Assembly: GCA_025766275.1 (NCBI GenBank)
Contig: JAFKAC010000221.1
Location: 1 to 57,121 of the forward strand
Source: Lactarius indigo
Taxonomy: Eukaryota > Basidiomycota > Agaricomycetes > Russulales > Russulaceae
Direction: 5' to 3'
DNA: 57,121 nt
Within the stretch, counting starts at the first letter, position 1, and each line of letters starts with the position of its first letter. Position numbers and translations under genes: made by a program. Shown piece after piece: positions 22,011-32,162 of this stretch. The notes beneath the pieces are model-generated. The model was given only the letters and a program-made list of their open reading frames with translations. It did no database searches and was not told the DNA's origin.

Positions 22011-22785
22011 TGTAGCAGTATGACTTATCGCGACAACTAGACCAAGAGAAGGTAAGTGAACTGAACTAGTAGCACACCCAAGCCTAGCGCGGAGACAAGT
22101 CACGTGCCGAACGTACAGTCACTGCGGAGGATAGACACACGTGAGGTCTTTATACAAGACCAAAGGTCAGGTGATCACGCAGTGGTACGCTGAGTGGAGA
22201 ACCAAGAGGACAAGTTAACATTGGAGAAGAGTAAAGGGAATACAAGGAAATACGCACCTGAGTGGAGAACCAAGAGGACAAGTTGGTTCCACTCAGGACG
22301 CTACATGAGGGTTTATATACTGTGCTGTGGCTGAGTTCGAATTACTACGGAACCTTGTTACTAAAGGTATGTGTAATAGTAATGAGTCAGGCGCTGACGC
22401 GTCGTGTCTATAAATAGCGTTATCTATTGTGCTGACTGATGCACAGTCATTAACGCTGACAGAACAGTGACGTGTCCTTATCTATGAGTCATAACCCTAT
22501 AACAACGTAGTCTAGAACTATCTAGAACGTTCCCTGCTTATCGTCCAATGAGAAACTACTGTACTAATGAGGAAGGTGACTTAAAGGGGTAACATCCTAT
22601 AAGGAAGTTACTATCCCAGGGTCACGTGCTTGTGGGTGCACATGTTGGCATCATGTGACTAACCATCTTATCATATCTAATGATAAGGACTTGGATGTTT
22701 GAGCACAACGTTGGAGTCTCGTATTTCTACCAAATAAATCCGTAAAAATGCGGAAAAATAGGGCAAAAATAGAGTGTCCGTGACA
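22011..22785 (-). mobile_element. Solo LTR F in ORF3 of Gypsy B2
   Basis: 775 bp beginning TGTAGCAG and ending CCGTGACA, with a perfect TCCCC duplication (22006-22010 and 22786-22790). Removing it restores the ORF3 reading PPTDSP...STMTINPVP. Minus orientation is inferred from a TATATAAAC box (22311-22319, minus). A 27-bp block occurs twice (22190-22216 and 22258-22284), starting 35 nt downstream of the TATA. No internal element remains, so it is a product of LTR-LTR recombination. The family is not otherwise seen here. Confidence 0.9.
22190..22257 (-). other. Intron-like segment in solo LTR F
   Basis: On the minus strand, a 27-nt block ending CTCAG (22284-22258) is followed by GTGCGTATTTCC..., which runs to a second identical block ending CTCAG at 22190. 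The 68 nt from GT to AG would splice out to leave a single block. No segment-free copy of this family is in the window. Confidence 0.4.
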
Positions 22786-24159
22786 TCCCCCCAATCCACT
22801 ATGACCATCAACCCTGTACCATCATCCCTCGTTCCCCCGAATGAGAACCAAGGGAGCTCACCCCATCTACACCCAAAGAAGGCCAATATTTGCCAACTCC
22901 TCCAAACACACAAACCCACCCCCTACCACACCTGAACCACCCTGACGAACTCTCACTCCCCCGCCAGAACCACTCATACCTTCCCCTCCATCATTGACAC
23001 CCTCTAACCCCACCACCACCCTTAGAACCATTCACCCCTGTCTGAGTTCACACCCCTATCAACTATGACCAACCAGACTCCCCCACTGAAGAAACTGACA
23101 ACCCGGGGGCCCCCTTCTTCCCAAACACTCCAGGCTCACCAAAATACTACCCCCTTCAGATCCCACAACCCGAAGGTGGATTCGATATTGTGAAGTATAT
23201 CTACTATCACAAAGGATTCACCGAGGTAGTGGGAGTGATGGGGGCACAGCAACCACACTATGGTGAAACAGTCTACCTGTCTACCCTGCGCCCCAATGTC
23301 TTGGCTCCCCCATTACGGCCGAACAACTCCAGTTCTTCGACCCCAACGACATTTGTGCCTGTGCACTTGACGAAACCCTTATCGAGCTCAACTCCCACAG
23401 CTCACTGCAGAGATAACTTGGCTGCATACTGGGCTTGCGGCTATGAAGGAGCTGGATGAAAAACATGAGAAGCTGGAAGAGGATGCTCGGAAGCTAAGGG
23501 CTGAACGACTTATGGTAGACCTTATGCTGGCTAGTACCAAGAGATGCCTACAATACACCGGGGCCCTCACCACCATCGCCAATGAATATGCATGCCTTAC
23601 AGCACTCCCTACCCACTACGTCACTCCCGCTATGCCATACCCTTCTCCCCCAGACGTGGAGGGCCCATCAAATTCCCTTGACTTGCCAATAGACCTCATT
23701 GACGGAGGTGTTACCACTGCAACAGCCCTCACCATCTAGTACGTGACTGCCGCACGAGACCAAGGCTGGCCTGTCAACACTGTCAAAGTCAGGATCACCA
23801 ATCCTACCAGTGCATCTTCTGATGCACAGAAATGGTGGCCAAAGTCATCACCACACAGCAAGCGGAGGAGCGAATCCATTGGGAAATGTCACCTGACGCT
23901 ACCACATCCTTCATCATCCCATCCCCACCAATTACCGCAGCCACCACCCAGGGCAGATGGTGTGGACGATGCTTCAACCAGAACGCCAACCACAACGAGA
24001 TCCGGTGCCTGCAGTATGAGATGTGCCACAAATGTGGAGCGTGAGGTCCCCTTTTCTTTCTTTGCACTCACTTCTGCCCAACAGATGTGACAGGTTGGCC
24101 GGAGAATGACCTGGATGCTGACATCTATGACCTTGTTGACCCAGAGTCCTGAAGTTGAG

Positions 24160-24742
24160 TGTAACGCCACTACAGGGGCATTAGGTACAACCTGTACCAA
24201 GTCAGTCGAATCGTGGTAGCGCAAGCTCCAAGGCCTGGCTTCAGTAGAATGATGCACAAGGATCACAAGGACATTAGTCACTTGGATCATAGAGGAAGGC
24301 TAAGACGCGAAGGCCTAGCAAGGACTGAGAGTTCACAAGACAAAGGAAAGCACGAAGGCGTCCGTGTTAGACGAGTGTAGTTTTACACAAGAAGTCTAGT
24401 CTCCTGTACAAGCTAGGTAAGATGCGGTTTAAGTACATGTTGGCCTGTATGGCCACTACAAACAGATGGTGTCATTGCTTGACTAAGGAATAAAGGGGAG
24501 GACATATGAAGAACAAAGGGTAGTCATAATGGAAATAAAGGCAAATCACACAGGGTCGCGCATGAGTAAGAATGAGATGGAAACTAGCACATGTCAAGCT
24601 TTATCAAAGGAGAACATCAATAAGCAGGGCATGCGATAGGAACCGGGTAATCATAAAGTCTGCGTAGTCATACAGGGCTCATAAAGTATTGGGGGTGGGA
24701 TAGTAAGAAAGCAAAGGATGAGTCCAGAAAGAATTCATAACA
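24160..24742 (-). repeat. 3' LTR of Gypsy B3
   Basis: 583 bp, TGTAACGCCACTACAG...ATTCATAACA on the plus strand; pairs with 33841-34423. A polypurine tract (GGGGGGTAA, minus strand, 24743 on) follows it. Confidence 0.95.
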
Positions 24743-24776
24743 TTACCCCCCCTTCTGATCTGAAGTCAACTCGACT

Positions 24777-26250
24777 TCAAGATTCGGGGTCAACGAGGTC
24801 GTAAATGTCAGTGTCTAGGTCATTCTCTGGCCATGGAGAGATGTCCAGGCAGCAGTGATGGGTTTTGAGGAAAATAATGGTCCGCAGGCACCACACTTTC
24901 AACACATTTCATACTGTGGGCATCAAATTTCGTTGTGGTTGGCATTGGTGCGGAAGCACCGTCCACACCATCTTCCTTGGGTTTCAGTAACGGTAATCGG
25001 TGGTTCTGGTACTGTGAAGGAAGTGGTAGCCTCCATCGCTATGGCCTGGCATATGTGTTCCTCCGCCTGGTGGGTGGTGATAACCTTGGTGACCATTTCC
25101 GCATGGCAGAAAATGCATTGATGGGATTGATGCTCTTGGCTTTGACAGTGCCAACACGCTGGTCGGGGTCCGGTGGGGCAGTTGTGCACGATGTGGTGGG
25201 AGCTATTACAATGATAGCAGCGTCGCCGATGAGGCTTGTCGGTGAGGCGGGGAAATTCGACCAGTCCCCCACGTTGAGGAGAGAAGGGGATGGTGTATCA
25301 GGAGTGGCATAGTGGGGCCGGGAGTGCTGTCATACGAGCGTACTCGTCTGCTATTGTGGTGAGGGCTCCCATGTATTGTAGACGTCTCTTGGTGCTCGCC
25401 AGCATTAAATCGACTGTGAGCCACTCTGACCGAAGCTTGCGCACATTTTCCTCTAGTCACTCGTGTTCCTCATCTAGCTCCTTGAGTGCTAAGAGTCCCG
25501 TGCACAGTCTGGTTATCTCTGCAGTGATATGTGGGGAGTTCAGCTCAATGAGTGTCTCATCCAACGCACAGGCGTGAATGTTGTGGGGGTTGAAAAACTG
25601 TAGCTGTTCTGCTGTGAAGGGGGGTGTGGAGACATTGGGCCTTAGCATTGAAGGTAGACTTCCTCGCCGTAGTGTGGTTGCCTAGCACCCATTGTCCCCA
25701 CTACCTTGGTGAATCCTTTGCGATAGTAAATGTACTTCGTGGTATTGGACCCTCTGTCAGGTAGTGGGATCTGTAATGGGAAGTATTTTGGCGTCCCTTG
25801 GATGTTTGGGAAAAAGGGGGCTCCAGGGTCGTCAGTATCTTCTGTGGGGGAGTCCAGCCAGTTGTAGTCGATGGGAGTGTGAACATGAATGGGGGTAAAG
25901 GGTTCTAGCGGTGGTGGTGGAGTGGTGGGTGTAGATGATGGGGGTGATTGTGTGGGTGGTTCTGGTGGGGGAGTAGGGCTTTGGTGTGGAGGGGGTGTTG
26001 GTGAGTATTGGCCCTCCTCAGGCGTGGATGGGGTGAGCTCTCCTGGCTCCTGTTCTAGGGAGCGGGGGATAATGGGGACGGGGTTGATGGTCATAGTGGA
26101 TCAGGGAGAATGGGGGATTGATGGTGGTGGCGATAGGCGCGGGACATCAGATATGTCGATAGTGATGATCCCTCGTTCAAGGGCGGCTTCAAGCTGGGGG
26201 TTACTGAGGATGTTGACAAGGGTGGTATTGGATACTGGTGTGATGGCCAT
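24777..26250 (-). pseudogene. ORF3 of Gypsy B3, best-preserved family B copy
   Basis: About 491 codons from MAITPVSNTTLVNIL to DIYDLVDPES, uninterrupted by other elements. Layout: N-terminal segment (about 60 residues), Pro/Ser/Thr-rich linker (EPGELTPSTPEEGQYSPTPP), acidic patch (SPTEDTDDPGAPFFPN), the conserved domain (KYIYYRKGFTKVVGTMGARQ, PHYGEEVYL), LRPNVSTPPFTAEQLQFFNP, ALDETLIELNSPHITAEIT, a charged helix (LALKELDEEHE, LRSEWLTVDLMLASTKRRLQ) and the knuckles CYHCNSSHHIVHNC, CWHCQSQEHQSHQC and a third CGRCFRTNANHNEI with a stop just before its last Cys. I see no signal peptide or membrane helix, and no protease, polymerase or env motif. A few stops remain. A solo LTR (S1) sits 14 nt upstream of the start. 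Confidence 0.75.
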
Positions 26251-26264
26251 TGCGTTGTTGTTTG

Positions 26265-26866
26265 TGTTGATAAGTGACCCTTGCGCACTTAGCGGCTCTA
26301 ACGGACCGGACTTACAGATATGGACTGCTGTAGATTAACTAGGACTGCTTTAGATTTGATTTGATTTGATCTGTACAATCTAGGACTTCTATGACATCAC
26401 TGTACAATGACATCATATGGACTACTCTGGACTCTTCATTGTACTCCTTCCTTTGTTCTCTTTCTAGTGTTATCCTTATTGTGATGTCACTATGATATCA
26501 TCTTAGTCTGGACTCTCTTTGTTTTGCGCTCCTTGTTCTCCATTAGCACACTCCTTTGTCCCACATGTAGAACAATGTCCCTTGTATTGTGTGACCCTAT
26601 CTTACTTCTCTTGTAGTAGTGTCACCCCTCTGTATAGTATAAGTAGTAGGCTTGTATGCTCCTGGTCCACATCAGTTCCTCACTGCTCTGTGTGCCAGGT
26701 ATGTCTTATTCCTTCAATTATATTATCAGTTCCTCACTGCTCTGTGTGCCAGACCCTTTGCTTCAACTGCAACTCCCTGTCTCACCTCTGCTTCCAGCAT
26801 CCCTGCATATCTCACCACAGTCTCCTTTGTCACTGTGAGTATGCTCTCTATGTTTGCTGTTCATCA
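26265..26866 (+). mobile_element. Solo LTR S1 in Gypsy B3
   Basis: 602 bp, TGTTGATAAGTGACCC...CTGTTCATCA, with perfect TSD GTTTG (26260-26264 and 26867-26871), inserted between pol and ORF3 of B3. Plus orientation is inferred from TATAAG (26638-26643). A 28-nt block starts at 26671 (33 nt after the TATA) and is repeated at 26725-26752, with an intron-like segment 26699-26752. Confidence 0.9.
26699..26752 (+). other. Intron-like segment in solo LTR S1
   Basis: 54 nt beginning GTATGT, a consensus fungal 5' splice site, and ending in the second copy of the start block (...TGTGCCAG). Sister LTRs S2 and S3 lack exactly this GT...AG interval. Splicing has not been shown. Confidence 0.45.
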
Positions 26867-27293
26867 GTTTGGGTATTGTTCAAGGGGTGTTTTCTTTATA
26901 CCTTTCGTCCAGCCCCTTCGGCGGATGGGTGTAAGCGATAATAATCTCTGATTGCATCCTTGGCATGTGTTAGGTTGGTTGCAGGTTCCCATATGTTGTC
27001 ACTCATGGGGAATCCTTTCCACTTTACCAGGAAGTGGAGTTTGCATCCTCAGCCTTGTGCCTGGGTGTCTTCAATTTGCTCCACTTCATACTCCTCTTCT
27101 CCATTGATAAGGTCAGGTGGAGGTTGGGTGAAGTTTGTACCGTGCACCTCCGTTTCCTTATATGGTGTGAGAAGGTTTGCATGGAACACAGGGTGGATCT
27201 TCCATGATGCAGGGAGTTTGAGTTCATAGGAAACGTCTGATAGAACCTTGATGATTTTGAATGGTCTGTATCTTTTTGGGGCAAGTTTGCTTG

Positions 27294-27852
27294 TGTTGAT
27301 AAGTGACCCTTGTGCACTTAGCAGCTCTAATGGACTGGACTTACAGATACGGACTGCTGTAGATTAATTAGGACCGCTTTAGATTAGATTTGATCTGTAC
27401 AATCTCGGACTTCTTTATCTATGACATCATGTACAGTGACATCATATGGACATATCCAGACTGTTCATTGTACTACGCGTTCTTGTATCTTTCTTTGTTC
27501 TCTTTTTGTTCTATCCTTATTATGATGTCATTATGATATCACTTACTTCTAGACTCTCCTTGTTCCTTCTGTCCTTGTTCTCAGAACGTCCACTCCTTTG
27601 TCCGTTTGTAGAACAATAACTGTCTTGTAGTACGTGACTTGTGTTACATCCCTTGTATAGTGTCACTCCCAGAAAGTGTATAAGTAGAGTAGCATGTACG
27701 CTCCTGGTCCACATCAGTTCTCACTGTTTGTGTGCCAGACACTCTTGCTTTACCCTGCTTGACTCCTGTTGCTGCTTTCCAGCCACCCAGCCTATCTCAC
27801 CACAGTCCTCTTAGTCCACTGTGAGTATGCTACCTTTGTGTGCTGTTCATCG
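27294..27852 (+). mobile_element. Solo LTR S2 in Gypsy B3
   Basis: 559 bp, TGTTGATAAGTGACCC...GTTCATCG, with TSD GCTTG (27289-27293 and 27853-27857). Inserted in the integrase C-terminal region of B3. Its start block (27713-27738) is present once, so it has the short form with no intron-like segment. Confidence 0.9.
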
Positions 27853-30800
27853 GCTTGTGGGGTAGAAGGTACGGAGATTTGTTCCTTCTAGCCATACCTG
27901 GTCCCCTTGCTGATAAGGTGTGAACCCCATTTTGCCTTGTTGCACCATGAGATATTGCACGTGTTTGATGCTATCTTGGGCATGTTGTCTGAGTACCAAT
28001 AGGTCCTCCAGTTGTTGGTCCACTGCTGGGCAGCTAGACGGTTTGGGGTTCCACATTGTCCATGGTTCCCACCCCATAATGAGTGAGAATGGGGAATGTT
28101 TGGTCATAGCGTTCGTCCAGGAGTTATGTGCGAATTGTGCCATAGGCAAGACTTCCGCCCAATTGTCTTGTCTTACATTGCACCAATGTCATAAATATTG
28201 TTCCAGCCATTGGTTGGTGTGTTCTGACTGGCCATCAGTTTGAGGGTGGTATGCCGATGATATGTTTTGTTGTATCCCCAGAGTGTTGCACAGCTGCCTC
28301 ATAAAGGTAGATGCAAATCAGGGGTCTCGGTCGGATATGATTTTTTGGGGTAGGCCGTAATGAGGGTATACATGTTGAAGATAGAGTTTGGCCACTCCTT
28401 CTGACGTTATAGTTTTGTTGCAGGGGATGAATATTGCTGCCTTCGAGCAGTCGTGATTGGTGATGGTGAGAATTGAGTCAAATCCGTTTGACATCGGGAG
28501 TTTGACTATGAAGTCCATGGCCACTACTTCAAAGGGTTCAGCTGAGGGGTCTGTGGTGATGGGAAATAAGTGTGGCTTTTGTCAATGGGAGTTGATCTTG
28601 TTGCTTTGGCGTGTGGCACATCCTTTGACATAGGCTTCCACGTCCTTTCACATGTTTGGCCACCAGAAATCACGTTGTACTAGTTCCAGGGTGTTTGCAA
28701 TTCCTGGGTGTCCGGCGCTTGGAGTGTCATGGAAAAAGGTGATTACTCCCCGTTTAAGATCATTGTTTCCCACAACAACAAGAGCGTCGCCTTTCCACCA
28801 CAACCTATTGTGTTTCTTTAGGTTGTGGGGTTTGATCCATGGAAGAAGCGTTGCTTCATCCATACTTTGTGCTATTTGGGTCCACATGTCCATGTCATGC
28901 ATGGCTGTCTGGGTGATTTTTAGGAACACCTCTTCCGGTAGTACCATAACGTGATCGTTATCTGTTGTACCATCGTCGTAATCAGGGCATCTTGATAAGG
29001 AGTCTGCCTGGGTATTTTTGGTGCTGGGGATATGTTTGAGTACGAAGTTGTACTTGGAAAGCTCTTGGAATTCTCGCACTATGTGTTGATTGATCTTTCT
29101 TGGTTCCTTCCAGTACTGAAGGTTGGCATGGTCCATGTGAATGGTTATCAGGTGGGGAGAGCCGATCAGATACGTGTGCCAAGTTTGTAGGGCTTTGACA
29201 ATGGCCAATAATTCCCTGTCATAGATATCATAGTTGCGTTCTGCCTCTGTTAGTGATTCGGAATAGAACGCAACCAGATGTGTCTTTTGGTCTTCCCCTT
29301 TTTGGTTTAATACTGCTCCTAGGGCGTAGCTAGAGGCATCCACCTCAATTTTGAAGGGTTGGTCTAATTTTGGGAATAGAAGTACCAGCTCAGAACTAAT
29401 TCATTCTTTGATGGTATTGAATGCCTTCTGTCTGGCATCTGTCCAATCCCAAGGTACATCCTTTTTTGTAAGGTCATGGAGCGGTCTTGCTATCGTGGAG
29501 AATCCCCTTATGAATCATCAATAAAAATTGCAAAAGCCTAGGAAGGCTCGCACTTCTTTCAGGGATTTCGGCGCCTTTCAGTCTCATATGCCTTGCACCT
29601 TCACCGGGTCCATCCGCAACTTGCCATACCCAATGATCAACCCCAGATATTCCACTTCATAGACCTCAAATACGCATTTTTCTGGTTTGATGTATAAATC
29701 ATGTTCATTGCAGAGGTCCAGGACGTGGTGTAACACTTGTCTGTGGTGGGCGCAATCATCTGCTGTTGCGATTAGGATATCATCCATATAGACGATGACT
29801 TCTCCTGTCAATACCAACTCCTGGAATATGGTGTCCATCATGGTTTGGAAGGTACTGGGGGAGTTGGTAAGGCTGAAGAACATGACTTGGGGTTCGAATA
29901 GTCCCTGATTAGTTTTGAATGCTGCTTTCCATTTGTCCCCTGGTTTGATTTGAATGTTATTATACCCCCATCGGATATCGAGCTTGGAATAGAGCCGTGC
30001 TTCTCGAATCCTATCGATGAGTTTGGGGATTAGGGGGAGTGGATAGTGGTTCTTCACAGTGAGTTCATTAAGACGGCAGTAATCTTGTACCGGATGCAGC
30101 TTCCCATCCTTCTTTTTGATGAAGAAAAAGGGAGATGCATAAGGAGACTTTGACGGTTGGATATATTTTTTGTCCAGGTGCTCAGTCATGAATTCTGACA
30201 ATTTCTCAGTTTCAGGGATTGTGAGTGGGTACACTTTACAATCCATAGTCTCAGGGGCATTTGGGACTAGATCGATGGCATGGTCCCAAGTTCGTGAAGG
30301 AGGGAAGTGTTGGGAGGCTTCCTCACTGAAGACTTTGTGGTGTCTTCTGTATTCCTCAGGGACCATTTCTTTGAAGGTCTTCTGGGGTTTTTTGGTGGCT
30401 TCTTGTTGTGCTAATTCCGACGCCGTTGTCATTTTTCGTAGTTGGATGCACGGGTCTTCTCCGTTTTCTAGTTGTTCCCAAGCCAATTCGTCAAGTTGGT
30501 ACGTCTCCAATGCCTTAATGGTAGCTTCCATAGGCATGGCTTCATCTGACAAATTAAGGCTGGTGATTACCACTGGTTGGAACTCCTCATCCAGGGTGGC
30601 ATTGTTGATAAGTGACCCTTGTGCACTTAGCGGCTCGTACAGACCGGACTTGCAGCATGGACTGCTTTAGATTAGATATACAGGACTTGTAGATTAGATA
30701 CTGTTTGATCTGTACAATCTGGACTTATCATTGCATCACATATGACATCACTGTACTTCTATGACATCATGTGTCTGGACTCTGCGTTGTACTCAACGCC

Positions 30801-31005
30801 TTTGTTCTTTACTTAGTATTATCTTTATTATGATGTCAGTATGATATCATCTAGTTCTGGACTCTCCTTGTTCTCCTTTCCCTTGTTCTCAAAGCGTCCA
30901 CTCCTTTGTCCCTTTGTAGAACAATAGCACCTTTGTATTCTGTGACTAGCGTTACTTACCTTGTACTACTGTCACCCTCTGTAGGAGTATAAGTAGAGTA
31001 CCATG

Positions 31006-31605
31006 TGTTGATAAGTGACCCTTGCGCACTTAGCGGCTCTTACGGACCGGACTTACAGATATGGACTGCTGTAGATTAATTAGGACCGCTTTAGATTAGA
31101 TTTGATCTGAACAATCTCGGACTACTTTATCTATGACATCATATGGACATATCCAGACCCTTCATTGTACTATGCGTTCTTGTATCTTTCTTTGTTCTCT
31201 TTTTGTTCTATCCTTATTATGATGTCATTATGATATCACTTACTTCTAGACTCTCCTTGTTCTTTCTATCCTTGTTCTCAGAACGTCCACTCCTTTGTCC
31301 GTTTGTAGAACAATAACTGTCTTGTAGTACGTGACTTGTGTTACATCCCTTGTATAGTGTCACTCCCAGAAAGTGTATAAGTAGAGTAGCATGTACGCCC
31401 CTGGTCCACATCAGTTCTCACTGTTTGTGTGCCAGGTAAGCTCCCTTCCCTCCAATGTATATCATCAGTTCTCACTGTTTGTGTGCCAGACAACTCTTTT
31501 GCTTCACTTGCCTGACCCCCTGTTGCTGCTTCAAGCACTCTTGCATATCTCACCACAGACACTTTTGCACTCTGTGAGTATGCCCTCCTACTGTGCTGTT
31601 CATCA
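31006..31605 (+). mobile_element. Solo LTR S4 nested in S3
   Basis: 600 bp, TGTTGATAAGTGACCC...TGTTCATCA, with perfect TSD CCATG (31001-31005 and 31606-31610). Same family and orientation as its host LTR. TATAAG at 31376-31381. The start block 31410-31435 is repeated identically at 31464-31489. This is the innermost insertion of the nest. Confidence 0.92.
31436..31489 (+). other. Intron-like segment in solo LTR S4
   Basis: 54 nt beginning GTAAGCTCCC and ending TGTGTGCCAG, where the last 26 nt exactly repeat the block before it. Same length and position as in S1; absent from S2 and S3. Confidence 0.45.
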
Positions 31606-32162
31606 CCATGTACGCCCTTGGTCCACATCAGTTCTCACTGCTTGTGTGCCAGACAACTATCTTGCTTCACCTGCTTGACACAACCCTCTGCTGCTATTCA
31701 GCTGCCTCCAGTATCTCACCACAGTCTACTTTGTCACTGTGAGTATTGGTTATGTCTATGCTGTTCATCAGGCATCTCGCCAATGGAATTTTGGTTCAAA
31801 GGCTGTAAACCAAGGGTATCCCAGGATGACTTCGTCATTTCCAAGATCGGTGATAAGGAATCGGAGGTTCTGGGTTTTTCCCCCTGTTTTTACAGTTAGA
31901 TCGGTGAAGGAGGTGATTTCTCCTCCTTGATTATGGGTTCCATCTATGTTCCATATCTTGATAGGTTGTTCTGTGGCCAACCAGGCAATGTTCAATTGCT
32001 TTAGAAGGTTTGTGCTTATGAAATTGTCGGTTGCTCCAGAGTCAATAAGAATGTTTTGTTTGGCCGTTGCATGTGCAGATTTGAAAAGTACTGGAATTTG
32101 CATAGATTGGAATCTGCTATTGTACACACTAAGTTTTAATGCTCTAGCCCAGGCTGCCAGGT

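Larger units (their letters stand above)
21866..24152 (+). pseudogene. ORF3 of Gypsy B2, split by solo LTR F
   Basis: Starts 41 nt after the pol stop with MTSTPISDTTLVNILDNPEL. Without the solo LTR and one TSD copy (22011-22790) it is about 1507 nt (502 codons). Order: short N-terminal segment, Pro/Ser-rich linker, a domain with KYIYYHKGFTEVVGVMGA and QPHYGETVYLSTLRP (about 23190-23300), a charged helix (MKELDEKHEKLEEDARKLR), then three knuckles: CYHCNSPHHLVRDC, CQHCQSQDHQSYQC and CGRCFNQNANHNEIRC, and CHKCG. It ends WPENDLDADIYDLVDPES. Frameshifts affect the linker, and TGA codons occur after QCIF and CGA. All zinc-ligand spacings are kept, which suggests past selection. Function unknown; nucleic-acid binding is inferred from the knuckles. 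Confidence 0.7.
30603..31770 (+). mobile_element. Solo LTR S3 in Gypsy B3, split by S4
   Basis: Two parts, 30603-31005 and 31611-31770 (about 563 bp), TGTTGATAAGTGACCC...TGTTCATCA, with perfect TSD GGCAT (30598-30602 and 31771-31775). Short form: its start block (31627-31652) occurs once. S4 has landed between its TATA (about 30989) and its predicted start. Confidence 0.9.

Noticed and set aside
24777..26250. ORF3 as an env-like gene
   Set aside because: It has the env position, but I see no N-terminal signal peptide, no hydrophobic membrane helix and no cleavage motif, while zinc knuckles point to nucleic-acid binding.
26599..31700. Short ORFs inside the S-family LTRs (for example MYAPGPHQF...)
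   Set aside because: They fall in promoter and leader sequence of solo LTRs, differ between copies by frameshift and have no conserved end.
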